Below, piece by piece: positions 56,222-64,000 of a stretch of DNA of 64,000 nucleotides. Made by a program: the position numbers and the translations under genes. The notes under the pieces are model-generated. The model saw only the letters and a program-made list of their open reading frames with translations, ran no database searches and had not been told where the DNA came from. How positions within the stretch are numbered: the stretch's first letter is position 1; every line of letters starts with the position of its first letter. The DNA is from Micromonospora saelicesensis (GTDB lineage: Bacteria; Actinomycetota; Actinomycetes; Mycobacteriales; Micromonosporaceae), in the NCBI RefSeq assembly GCF_900091575.1, contig NZ_FMCR01000001.1:558001-622000 (forward strand). The letters are read 5' to 3'.

Positions 56222-57133
56222 GTGGCCCGCCAGTCGCCCCAACGGCCCGACGCCGACGAGCCCGAGCTCGACGACACCACCGGCGCGGCCGAGCCAGACG
56301 AGACCGAGCGCCCGTCGGCGTCGACCGACCGCTCACTCTGGGACGAGCTGCGCATCGACCCAGTGGAGATCGCCCTGCCCGCCGGCACCGGCTTCACGCT
56401 CCGGGCGTACCGGCCGGCCAGCTCGCTGACTCCCACCGATGTGACCGAGCGCGACCAGGACGACCCGTTCCTCGCCCGCCGCCAGGCGATCGAGGAGGAG
56501 GAGGACGACGAGACCGTCGTCATCCTCGACGAGGAGCTGGCCCAGGAGTTCGCCGACGAGGACGACGAGTCGACGCGCCGCCGGGACAGCGCCGCCACCG
56601 CCACCGACGACGAGTCGGACGAGGCCGTCACGGACGAGGCGGACGACGAGGAGGTGCCGGTCTTCCTCAGCCACCGAGGCAAGCTGCTGCTGTTCAAGAC
56701 CCCCGAGTCGCTTGTCAGTTTCATCCGATCCGGTGCGCCCAACGATCTGTCCCAACTGGACAGCTGGAATGAATTGTCCGAACGGGTGGAGCCGGCAGAT
56801 ATCGCTCCGCTCGACGAGGACACCTACGAGCTCGACCTGGTCGTGGAGAACCTGCGCGGCGGGCACGACACGTGGGATTCGACCCTGCTGATCGAGGCGG
56901 GCGAGGCCGCGCGTGACCTCTCGTACGCATTGCGGCTGCCTGCGGTACTCGACATGCTCTCCGCCGGCTCCAGCCTCGACGACCTGGACGAGGCGCTGCG
57001 TGGCACCGCCAACGGTGGGATCGGCGCGTTCATGGCTCGGCGACGGCTGAAGAAGATCGGCGCGCAGACCGCAAGTTTGGGTTGGCGCACCATTGTCGGC
57101 AAGATCTCTGCGGTGGTGGACTGGCGCGACTGA
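56222..57133 (+). CDS. Acidic protein of unknown function
   Basis: The protein has 303 residues from GTG 56222 (GGAGG six bases upstream). Residues 1-145 are strongly acidic and low-complexity (many Asp/Glu, including EEEEDDE and DEADDEE); from about 145 a compact domain begins (VPVFLSHRGKLLLFKTPESLVSFIRSGAPNDL) and ends LKKIGAQTASLGWRTIVGKISAVVDWRD. No catalytic or membrane motif is seen. Members recur in Micromonosporaceae as far as I know, and are sometimes labelled as primosomal or primase-like; I see nothing that supports this. It precedes the IS110-like gene by 63 bases, on the same strand. Confidence 0.72.
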   Translation: MARQSPQRPDADEPELDDTTGAAEPDETERPSASTDRSLWDELRIDPVEIALPAGTGFTLRAYRPASSLTPTDVTERDQDDPFLARRQAIEEEEDDETVVILDEELAQEFADEDDESTRRRDSAATATDDESDEAVTDEADDEEVPVFLSHRGKLLLFKTPESLVSFIRSGAPNDLSQLDSWNELSERVEPADIAPLDEDTYELDLVVENLRGGHDTWDSTLLIEAGEAARDLSYALRLPAVLDMLSAGSSLDDLDEALRGTANGGIGAFMARRRLKKIGAQTASLGWRTIVGKISAVVDWRD

Positions 57134-57196
57134 CCCGTACCGGGGAGCATCAGTTGCTGGCAGAGGAAAGACCTGTCCCGGGAGGAGGACGACGCC

Positions 57197-59617
57197 GTGG
57201 CGCTCGTGCGCGTTTACTGCGGTCTGGCCTCGGCGGATCCGGCTGACCGACCGGCCTCCGCCGGTTCGACGCTGACGTCCGCTGTGGTCGACGACGCAGG
57301 CCGTCTGCTGCATGTCTGCGAGATCAGCGATGACGCCGCTGGCTACGCCCAGCTCGTCGCGCTGCTCGTGGAGCGGTCGGGCGGGCCGAGCGGTGCGGCC
57401 ATCGCCGCCGACAGCGACGACCACACGGTCACCTCGCTGCTGAGCGCGGCGGGGCGACCCCTGGCGATCGCCGACGACGACTCGGTGGACGACTTCGCCG
57501 AGCGGTTCGCCGACGATGACTCCCTTGAGGAGATGCAGTCACCTCCGGCCGAACGGCAGGCGGTCGGCCTCGCCCGCGCGTTGCAGGCGGGGGCGCTCTC
57601 CGCCGTCACCCTGCCGGCGCCCCGGGATCTCGCCGGCTACAAGCAGGTGCTCTCCGCGCACGCCGCGCTGGCAAGTGGCCGACACTCCGCCGCCGTGGCG
57701 CTGCGCGAGGTTCTGCGTGAGCTCTACCCGGCGGCCCTGCGCGCATACCCGGACCCAGCCGAGCCGGTCTCCCTGGCCGTGCTGGACGCGCTGCCCGAGC
57801 CGGGCATGCTCGGCGGCACCGTGGCCCGGGGCCGCGAGGTGTCGGTCGCGGCGGATGCCATCGCCGCGCACCTCGCCGCCGACGGGGTCGCCGATGCCGA
57901 GGAGATCAACGAGGCGGTCACCGCCCTGCGGGTCGCCATCTCCGAGACACCCCGACGTGCCGCGGTCAACCGGGCGCTCACGTCCGCGGTGGCCGAGACG
58001 GTCCGCCAGGCCGTCGCCTCCGTACGGGCCTGCGACGCCGGCTGTGAGGCGCTGGTCAGCGCGCTCAGCTCACGGGTCAGCACGCCTGTCCAGGCACCCG
58101 GCCGCCGGGCCGCGGCCCGCCGTGGCGAGTCCGTCGGCGAGTTGACCGGCCTGGCCGGCACCAACGCCGGGTTGACCGGCCTGGCCGGCACCAACGCCGG
58201 GTTGCGGTCGGTCCGACCCACCCCGGCAGCCGCCGACCCGGCACCCGCTGTCGGGCGGCGCAGCCGTCCCGAGCCGGTCCCCGGTAACGCGCCGTTGGCG
58301 TCGCCCCGCCCGCTCGGGCCACCGCCGGTCGCCCCCGCGCCGGTCACGCCGCCGCCGGTCGCACCCGCGCCGATGACTCCGGCAGCGATGGCCGGCCCGC
58401 CGGCGTCCACGCTGCCCAGTCGCAGCGAGCCGCTTCCCAGCCGGATCGACGGCCCGACCAACCGGCCCGTCTCCTCGCCGCCGCCTCCGCCGCCCGGGAT
58501 CACCCCGATCGCGCCGGCGCAGCGCGGCATGGTGCCGCCGGCCGAGGCCGGTGAGCCGTTCCGGCCGACGCTGACCACTGCCGCGATCAACAACGCGCGG
58601 GCCGAGCGGCAGCGGACGGTCATTCCGCCCCGCCCCAAGACCAACGGCGAGCCCCGGCCGAGCCACCTGCAACGCCCGGTCGACGAGGCACCCACCGGCG
58701 GGTTCAGCGCCACCGATCTCAGCATTCCGGTGCCGACCCCCCGGCCGGGACAGGAGGCCGCACCGCCCGGCTCCCGTGCCAACTGGCCGCTGGTCAACAA
58801 CCCGGAAGACCCGTCCGACAGCTCACCGAACAACCCGGTGGCCTACTCGTACGGCGGCAGTCGCGGTGTCGACGCCCCGACCGACCCGGGTCGGGCCGAC
58901 GGTCGGGTCACCCCGCCGTGGTTGGCGGACGACCTGCCACCGGAGCCGCCGATGCTGCGGCTGGTGGAGCCGCCGCCGCTGGCCGACCGGGCGCTGCGCG
59001 AGGGGCTCAGCCCTCCCGCGGACCAGCACCTGGAGACGCCACCGCTGCGCCTTGTCGACCGCGAGCAGGCCGCTCGCAACGGTCGGGCGGCCGCCCGTAC
59101 CGAGCGCGCCGCCGAGCACCGGCCGTCGCCCCCGGTCGAGCACCGGCCACCGCCGATGGAGCACCGGCCGCCACCGGTCGCCGACGAGGGCGACGGCGAC
59201 CTGCTGATCTTCGCGCAGGCCAAGTCGGCCTGGTTCGTCGGGCAGCCCGAGGAGTCCGACCTGGACTGGTCGACCACGGCCGACACCGGCTGGCAGGCCG
59301 CGGAGCAGGCCGCCCGCCCGGCGGTGGGCGCCGAGACCAACGCCGGGCTGCCGAAGCGCGTGCCGCAGGCCAACCTGGTGCCGGGTTCGCCGCTGCGCGA
59401 GGAGCGCCCATTGCGGATAGTGCGTGATGCGGCAAGCCTCGCGGAGAACACGACCGGCTACTTCCGTGGCTGGCGTCGCGGCCAGGAGATCGGCGGTTTC
59501 GCGGTGGGTGGCCGGCCAGGTCGCGAGGCGGCCGGCGGTTGGGACTTCAGCCGCGACCACGGGGACCGCGACGACGACCGGGAGTACGAGTACCGCTCGG
59601 CGGGCTACCAGTCCTGA
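57197..59617 (+). CDS. IS110-transposase-like domain (catalytically dead) fused to a long disordered region with a conservon-kinase tail
   Basis: The protein has 806 residues. Residues 1-300 follow the IS110 transposase N-terminal order: a strand with CGLAS where IS110 has GIDV, then a SAVVDDAGRLLHVCEI strand, AAIAADSDDH in place of the catalytic Glu strand, a block RQAVGLARALQAGAL where TDRIDAEVLA-type sequence is expected, then YKQVLSAHAALASGRHSAAVALREVLRELYP and LAVLDALPEPGM. All expected Asp/Glu residues appear replaced. Residues about 300-660 are Pro/Arg/Gly-rich and disordered. The tail (about 668-770) matches that of the nearby conservon kinase: SAWF, W.T.AD.GW.AA, GLPKRVPQANLVPG, GYFRGWRRG. 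It is probably an exapted transposase domain working in conservon signalling. Confidence 0.7.
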   Translation: MALVRVYCGLASADPADRPASAGSTLTSAVVDDAGRLLHVCEISDDAAGYAQLVALLVERSGGPSGAAIAADSDDHTVTSLLSAAGRPLAIADDDSVDDFAERFADDDSLEEMQSPPAERQAVGLARALQAGALSAVTLPAPRDLAGYKQVLSAHAALASGRHSAAVALREVLRELYPAALRAYPDPAEPVSLAVLDALPEPGMLGGTVARGREVSVAADAIAAHLAADGVADAEEINEAVTALRVAISETPRRAAVNRALTSAVAETVRQAVASVRACDAGCEALVSALSSRVSTPVQAPGRRAAARRGESVGELTGLAGTNAGLTGLAGTNAGLRSVRPTPAAADPAPAVGRRSRPEPVPGNAPLASPRPLGPPPVAPAPVTPPPVAPAPMTPAAMAGPPASTLPSRSEPLPSRIDGPTNRPVSSPPPPPPGITPIAPAQRGMVPPAEAGEPFRPTLTTAAINNARAERQRTVIPPRPKTNGEPRPSHLQRPVDEAPTGGFSATDLSIPVPTPRPGQEAAPPGSRANWPLVNNPEDPSDSSPNNPVAYSYGGSRGVDAPTDPGRADGRVTPPWLADDLPPEPPMLRLVEPPPLADRALREGLSPPADQHLETPPLRLVDREQAARNGRAAARTERAAEHRPSPPVEHRPPPMEHRPPPVADEGDGDLLIFAQAKSAWFVGQPEESDLDWSTTADTGWQAAEQAARPAVGAETNAGLPKRVPQANLVPGSPLREERPLRIVRDAASLAENTTGYFRGWRRGQEIGGFAVGGRPGREAAGGWDFSRDHGDRDDDREYEYRSAGYQS
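58141..58200 (+). repeat. Exact 30-bp tandem duplication within the IS110-like gene
   Basis: 58141-58170 and 58171-58200 are identical, adding ten residues (LTGLAGTNAG) twice in frame. It lies at the edge of the disordered region and probably varies between strains. Confidence 0.95.
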
Positions 59618-59629
59618 TCCTCTTCTCAC

Positions 59630-59673
59630 ACGCGGAAGCGCCCCCAGCCAACTGGCTGGGGGCGCTTCCGCGT
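59630..59673. terminator. Perfect 21-bp palindrome after the IS110-like gene
   Basis: The arms at 59630-59650 and 59653-59673 are exact complements (left arm begins ACGCGGAAGCGCCCCCAGCC), separated by two bases, so the loop closes on a few central bases. It starts 12 bases after the stop and ends transcription of that gene; it may also protect the converging conservon. Confidence 0.92.
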
Positions 59674-59837
59674 CAGCAGGGCGATCCCCCGGGCACGCAG
59701 AAGCCGCCTCGCGAGGACCGTGGGCGGCCTTGCCCCGGGAAGGGGCTGACAGCTTCCAGGTCGTCAGGAGGCGGCTCGGCGGCGCGCTGGCTCGTCCGAG
59801 CGACGAACCGGCGCGGAGGCACTCACCGGGGCGGCTG

Positions 59838-59877
59838 GCAGCGCCCGGTGGCGGCCGGAGCCACCACCGGGGCGTGC
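59838..59877 (-). terminator. Hairpin after the conservon GTPase gene
   Basis: GCGCCCGGTGG (59841-59851) pairs with CCACCGGGGCG (59864-59874) with one bulged G, and outer GCA/TGC extends it. It lies 11 bases beyond the stop of the MglA-like gene on the minus strand. Confidence 0.6.
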
Positions 59878-59888
59878 AGCGTCCCGGA

Positions 59889-60482
59889 TCAGGCCGGGGC
59901 GACGGCGCGCGTACGGCGCATGGTCAGCACGTACTCGACCAGCGAGATCAGCACGTGCTTCGTCGACTCCCGGTTACGGGCGTCGCAGGCCACCACCGGC
60001 ACGTCGCTCGAGATCGCCAAGGCGTCCCGGACGTCCTGCGGGTCGTGGTACTGCATTCCGTCGAAGCAGTTGATCGCCACCAGGTACGGCAGGCGTCGGT
60101 GCTCGAAGAAGTCGATCGCCGCGAAGCAGTCGGCCAGCCGGCGGGTGTCCACCAGCACGACCGCACCGATCGCACCCCGCACCAGTTCGTCCCACATGAA
60201 CCAGAAACGGGTCTGACCCGGCGTACCGAACAGGTACAGAATCAGGTCACGGTCGATCGAGATCCGGCCGAAGTCCATGGCCACCGTGGTCGTCGTCTTG
60301 CCCGGCACCTGCCGGGTGTCGTCGACGCCCACGCCAGCGGAGGCCATGATGGCCTCGGTGGTCAGCGGCGTGATCTCCGAGACCGAGCCGACCAGCGTCG
60401 TCTTACCGACGCCGAATCCACCGGCGATAACGATCTTCGCCGACGTCACGCGGCCGCTCGGGTTCGGCGGGCGGTGCGACAT
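59889..60482 (-). CDS. Conservon MglA-like small GTPase (CvnD type)
   Basis: About 197 residues from ATG 60482. The P-loop GGFGVGKTTLVG is at about 21-32 and LYLFGTPGQTRFWFMWDELVRGAIGAVVLVDTRRL shows the G3 region with Thr in place of the usual Asp (GTPGQ). This is typical of conservon GTPases. The NKxD-like motif is INCFDG. In Streptomyces conservons this protein binds the membrane kinase complex with CvnB and CvnC, in a GPCR-like arrangement. It is the last gene of the operon, one base after the DUF742 gene. Confidence 0.92.
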   Translation of the reverse strand: MSHRPPNPSGRVTSAKIVIAGGFGVGKTTLVGSVSEITPLTTEAIMASAGVGVDDTRQVPGKTTTTVAMDFGRISIDRDLILYLFGTPGQTRFWFMWDELVRGAIGAVVLVDTRRLADCFAAIDFFEHRRLPYLVAINCFDGMQYHDPQDVRDALAISSDVPVVACDARNRESTKHVLISLVEYVLTMRRTRAVAPA

Positions 60483-60483
60483 G

Positions 60484-60861
60484 TCAGAGCCTGCGAAGTC
60501 CACTCAGCACCCTCTCCAGCAGTTCAGTGCCCACCGCGTCGTCGGAGTCGTCCAAAATGGTCGGCTCGTGGACCGCGACCAGGCCGTCCGTCGCCATGTC
60601 GGCGATGAGCACCCGGGCCACACCGAGCGGGAGCTGCATCCGCGCCGCGATCTCCGCGAGCGATTGCACGCGTCCGTCACACAGCGCGGCGATGTACTGG
60701 TGTTCGCGGCCCTGGCCGCCATTGCCATTGGCAAGGGCCCGGCCGCGCACCGTCGTCTCGACGAGCGCCTCCAGCGCGATGTCGAGCCGGGGACGGGTGC
60801 GACCACGGGTCACGGCGTATGGACGGACCAACGCTCCGGTTGGTTCGTCACGATCGGCCAT
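60484..60861 (-). CDS. Conservon DUF742 protein (CvnC type)
   Basis: The protein has 125 residues. The family begins with LVRPYAVTRGRTRP and carries the wHTH-like helices SLAEIAARMQLPLGVARVLIADMATDGLVAVHEP. I chose ATG 60861: AAGGAGGTGAG lies upstream, and the GTG at 60873 would fall inside the Shine-Dalgarno sequence. It links the roadblock protein to the GTPase in conservon models. It is followed by the GTPase gene after one base. Confidence 0.9.
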   Translation of the reverse strand: MADRDEPTGALVRPYAVTRGRTRPRLDIALEALVETTVRGRALANGNGGQGREHQYIAALCDGRVQSLAEIAARMQLPLGVARVLIADMATDGLVAVHEPTILDDSDDAVGTELLERVLSGLRRL

Positions 60862-60959
60862 CTCGCCGCTCACCTCCTTCGCACCCGTTACCGGCTCCCA
60901 CCGGTGAAACCCGTCGTTGTCGTTTTTGCAGTCGTGCCGACCTCACGATCGGCGAGACG

Positions 60960-61364
60960 TCAGCCCAGCATGCCCGCAGCCGCACGCGGCTGCGGGGTCA
61001 GTGCGTCGCCCACCCGGTCGACCAGCAGCGCCATCTCGTAGCCAACCTGGCCCACGTCGGAGCTGCGGGCTGCCAGCACGGCGAAGGACGAGCCGTCCGA
61101 GATGGACATCAGGAACAGGAAGCCATTGTCCATCTCCACGACGGTCTGCAACACCGCGCCTCCCTCGAAGCAGCGTGCTGCCCCCTGGGTCAGGCTGACC
61201 AGACCCGATGAGATCGCGGCGAGCTGGTCTGCCCGGTCGCGCGGCAGATCCCGTGACGACGCGAGGAGTAGGCCGTCCGCCGATACGGCGACCGCATGCG
61301 CGACGCCGGGTACCCGGTCGGCGAAGTTGGCCAGCAGCCAACCAAGATCCTGCGTAGTTGTCAT
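60960..61364 (-). CDS. Conservon roadblock/LC7 protein (CvnB type)
   Basis: The protein has 134 residues. The roadblock fold is visible: [34 protein letters not shown] at the start, then [48 protein letters not shown]. Roadblock proteins act as GTPase-activating or scaffold partners of MglA-like GTPases. The start overlaps the kinase stop (ATGA), so the two are coupled. Confidence 0.92.
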   Translation of the reverse strand: MTTTQDLGWLLANFADRVPGVAHAVAVSADGLLLASSRDLPRDRADQLAAISSGLVSLTQGAARCFEGGAVLQTVVEMDNGFLFLMSISDGSSFAVLAARSSDVGQVGYEMALLVDRVGDALTPQPRAAAGMLG

Positions 61365-64000
61365 CCTTCTTGCTCCTTCTGCCCGCTCCCGGCCACCGGG
61401 CCTGAGCCAGACTGCGAGGATTGCCCTCCCGGAGTCGCCTCCGGGCTGGTCGGGTTGTCCGAGGTGCTACGCCCTCGCTGCACGCCCCGGTGGTAGGCGG
61501 AGAGCAGGCCACGGACCGCCTCCGGGGAGCGCCGCTGGACCGAGGTGGTGGGCTTCTCTACCGCACCGGGCACCAGCTGCGCCATCGGCTTGCGCTTCGG
61601 CAGACCGGTCGTGGTGGTCTCGCTCACCGGCGCCGCGCCGGCCGCCGCGGAAGCAGCACGCCAGCCGTCGTCGGCGGCGGTCTGCCAGCCGTTGCTCTGC
61701 GGTGGTTGGGGCCGGCGGTTCGGCAGGCTCTCGGCGAGGCTCGGGCGGGTGCCCTCGTTCGCTGTGGAGCCGTTGTCCCGCGGCGCTCCTCCGACCGTCG
61801 GAGTGTCTGCCATCGGTGTGTTACCTGTCGTCCCGGGTGGTGTCTTGTGGACTGCCCGACCGGTGGCCTCGACCGTGGCGAACTGCTGGGTCGCGGAGTC
61901 GCCGTTCGTCGCTGGCTGTGCGCCGGCCGCGGTCTCCTCGGAGCCCGGGCGACGGGTACGGAACCAGGCTGACTCGAGCTCCCGGAAGATCGGCAGCTCC
62001 ATCGTCTCATCCGCGTACCGCTGACGGTTCTGCGCCTGCGGCTGCTGCGGGGCCGGCCGAGTCTGCGGCGCTGGCCGAGTCTGCGGAGCCGGAGCCGGCG
62101 CTGCCGCCGGGGTCGCCGCAGGAGCCTGAGGCTGGGCTGCGGCCGGCTGCTCGCCGGGTCGCGGCACCCGCGGCAGCTCCGTCGTCATGTCCAGCGCGGC
62201 GGCGAGCCGCTCGGGCACCGGCGGGGTGGCCGTGTCGCGGTCGCTACCGGGCACCGGCGGCCAGGCCGGCGGCGCCGGGGCGTTGGGTGCCTGCGCGGGC
62301 GGGGCGGATCGGGGCGCGAAGCCGCTGAACGACTGACTGGAGGCCGGCGGCGCCGAGTACGGCTGGTTCGAGTACGGCTGACCGGACGCCGGCGAGGCCG
62401 AGACGGGCGACGCGGACACCGGTGGACCGGCGTACGGCTGCCCGGAGGCCGGAGCGGCGGACACTGGCGCGCCGCCGTACGGCGCACCCGAGTAGGGCTG
62501 CCCGGAGTACGGCTGACCGGAGGCCGGCGTGGCGGAGACCGGCGCACCGGAGTACGGCTGCGCGGAGACCGGCGGCGCCGAGTACGGGTGCGCCTCGGGG
62601 CTGCTCGGCAGCTGACGCGGAATGGACGGCTGCTGGCCGGTGGTCGGGGTCTCGTCCCCGGCCCGGCGCTGCGGCAGCGGGTCGGTGCCCTGGCCGTTGG
62701 CCGACCGGGGGGTGAAGCCGTCGCCGCCGTTGACGCCGTTCGTCCCGGCCGCGCCGGTCAGATCGGACCAGGCCGGCATCGACCGGTACGCGCCGCCGTT
62801 GGCGGGGGTGCCGGCACCGTTGCGCGTCGCGGGGTCGAACGGTCGACCGCCCAGGGTGACCTGGTTGCCGGACTCGCTCGGGCGAGGGCCGTTGCCCAGC
62901 GCGGGCAGCGCGCCGAAGACCGGCGCGGGCCCATTGGACTGCGGACCACCGAACTGCGGAGCACCGGCCGCCGGCAGCGCCGGAGGCTGCTGCACCCGAC
63001 CGGAGAGCGCCCGGGGCACCAGCACCGAGGTGGGCAGGGTCACGTCGGCGACCGTGCCGCGATCGTTGCCGGGGCGCAGCTCGACACGGACACCGTGTCG
63101 GGACGCCAGCCGGGCGACCACGACGAGGCCCATCATCCGGGACACTGCCACGTCCACCTGCGGCGGCGTCGCGAGCCGCTCGTTGAGGTCGTGCAACTGC
63201 TCGGCGCTGATGCCGATACCGCGGTCCTCGACGTACAGCGAGGAGCGGTCGCCGACACGCCGGGCCTCGACCATGACCTGCGAGTCGGGCGGGGAGAACG
63301 CGGTCGCGTTGTCGAACAGCTCCGCGACGAGGTGCACCAGGTCGTTGACCGCGTGCGCGGCGACCTCGATGTCGCGGTCGATGACACCGAACTCGATCCG
63401 GGTGTAGTGCTCGACCTCGGACTGCGCGGCGCGCAGCACGTCGATGAGGGCGGCCGGCTCACGCTGCACACGGGTGGAGTCGGCACCGGCGAGCACCAGC
63501 AGGTTCTCGTCGTTACGGCGCATCCGGGTGGCCAGGTGGTCGAGCTGGAACAGCTCGGCCAGCCGGTCCGGGTCCTCCTCGCCGCGCTCCAGCCGGTCGA
63601 GGTGCCCGATGAGGCGGTCGACCAGGATCTGGGAACGACGGGCCAGGTTGACGAACATGGTCGCGACGGAGGCACGCAGTGCCGCCTGCTCGGCGGCCGT
63701 ACGGACGGCTTCCAGGTGGACGGCGTTGAACGCCTCGGTCACCTGGCCGAACTCGTCCTTGCTGCGCACCGGCAGCGGTTCGGCGATCTGGTTGGCCAGC
63801 TGCACCGGGGAGAGCTGCCCGACGACCTGCGGGTCGCGCAGACGGGCCACCGCCTGTGGCAGGCCGTACTGGGCCACGGAGAGCGCGCCCTGCCGCAGCT
63901 CACGGAGTGAGCGGGCCATCGAGCGGGCCACCAGGTAGGCGAAGAGGATCGCCAGCAGCAGCATGCTGAGCAGCAGGCCGGTCTCCAGGAAGACCTGGCG
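61361..64000 (-). CDS. Conservon sensor histidine kinase (CvnA type), partial at the window edge
   Basis: The C-terminal 880 residues are in the window; the N-terminal sensor lies beyond base 64000. Visible: the end of a membrane helix ([23 protein letters not shown]), a HAMP domain, a helical dimerisation region ([27 protein letters not shown]) and an ATPase of the GHKL type with N box [20 protein letters not shown] and G box [11 protein letters not shown]. The last 450 residues or so are disordered, with PY-rich repeats (62.3-62.6 kb), and end in the conservon tail [35 protein letters not shown]. No phosphoacceptor His is obvious in the usual place, which is a known trait of this class. Confidence 0.9.
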   Translation of the reverse strand, partial: RQVFLETGLLLSMLLLAILFAYLVARSMARSLRELRQGALSVAQYGLPQAVARLRDPQVVGQLSPVQLANQIAEPLPVRSKDEFGQVTEAFNAVHLEAVRTAAEQAALRASVATMFVNLARRSQILVDRLIGHLDRLERGEEDPDRLAELFQLDHLATRMRRNDENLLVLAGADSTRVQREPAALIDVLRAAQSEVEHYTRIEFGVIDRDIEVAAHAVNDLVHLVAELFDNATAFSPPDSQVMVEARRVGDRSSLYVEDRGIGISAEQLHDLNERLATPPQVDVAVSRMMGLVVVARLASRHGVRVELRPGNDRGTVADVTLPTSVLVPRALSGRVQQPPALPAAGAPQFGGPQSNGPAPVFGALPALGNGPRPSESGNQVTLGGRPFDPATRNGAGTPANGGAYRSMPAWSDLTGAAGTNGVNGGDGFTPRSANGQGTDPLPQRRAGDETPTTGQQPSIPRQLPSSPEAHPYSAPPVSAQPYSGAPVSATPASGQPYSGQPYSGAPYGGAPVSAAPASGQPYAGPPVSASPVSASPASGQPYSNQPYSAPPASSQSFSGFAPRSAPPAQAPNAPAPPAWPPVPGSDRDTATPPVPERLAAALDMTTELPRVPRPGEQPAAAQPQAPAATPAAAPAPAPQTRPAPQTRPAPQQPQAQNRQRYADETMELPIFRELESAWFRTRRPGSEETAAGAQPATNGDSATQQFATVEATGRAVHKTPPGTTGNTPMADTPTVGGAPRDNGSTANEGTRPSLAESLPNRRPQPPQSNGWQTAADDGWRAASAAAGAAPVSETTTTGLPKRKPMAQLVPGAVEKPTTSVQRRSPEAVRGLLSAYHRGVQRGRSTSDNPTSPEATPGGQSSQSGSGPVAGSGQKEQEG

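Noticed and set aside
57197-58100. Active IS110 insertion sequence
   Set aside because: The catalytic residues are replaced, the C-terminal transposase domain is missing, and the domain is fused to a long tail in a well-translated gene. It is not a mobile element.
62310-62600. CRISPR-like or satellite array in the minus-strand kinase gene
   Set aside because: The repeats are irregular, in frame and protein-coding (PY-rich segments); there are no unique spacers.

Overview
The window is chromosomal DNA of a high-GC actinomycete, most likely of the family Micromonosporaceae (Micromonospora-like). Hand-counted sample lines give about 70% G+C. The gene families are typical of mycelial actinobacteria: a conservon, two PASTA-less Ser/Thr kinases, a mycosin-type protease, a GuaB1-type reductase, a LysG/LysE pair and a DUF4349 lipoprotein. 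I see no rRNA, tRNA, CRISPR array or intact insertion sequence.

Layout. 1-4.8 kb: an ECF sigma factor with a membrane-anchored partner, a ketopantoate-reductase-like enzyme, an M50 membrane protease, a Uma2-type protein and a secreted GH25 lysozyme. 4.9-12 kb: a Ser/Thr kinase, an orphan acyl-CoA carboxylase epsilon subunit, a three-gene type VII secretion-like cassette of lower G+C ending in a mycosin, then maf and an O-methyltransferase. 12-20 kb: a PadR-controlled Drr-type ABC exporter with matching operators at both promoters, a biotin-dependent carboxylase alpha subunit, lysG/lysE and guaB1. 20-27 kb: a TetR/DoxX divergent pair with twin operators, a MarR-heterodimeric ABC exporter operon, and a truncated threonyl-tRNA synthetase paralogue. 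27-38 kb: membrane proteins, a flavin disulfide reductase, a GGCT-fold protein, a double GNAT protein, an MBL-fold hydrolase, a DUF4349 lipoprotein, an M20 amidohydrolase and an acyl-CoA mutase large subunit.

38-47 kb: a second Ser/Thr kinase, a phosphohexomutase, a GPP34 protein, upp, and deoC followed by a full-length and a half-length aldehyde dehydrogenase (a deoxynucleoside catabolism block). 47-56 kb: a BlaI/M56 pair followed by cydABDC for cytochrome bd oxidase; BlaI-type dyads lie over the blaI promoter and upstream of cydA, which suggests a regulatory link. 56-64 kb: an acidic protein of unknown function and an 806-residue protein whose N-terminus resembles a catalytically dead IS110-type transposase domain. 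It converges on a conservon operon (sensor kinase, roadblock, DUF742, MglA-like GTPase), and its C-terminal tail matches the tail of the conservon kinase.

Two features recur. First, at least seven intergenic spaces hold long, near-perfect palindromes, several sharing GATCATG or AAGATC cores. Second, at least fourteen genes carry a TANNNT hexamer ending 6-8 bases before the start codon and no Shine-Dalgarno sequence, as expected for leaderless transcripts; several start choices below rest on this.
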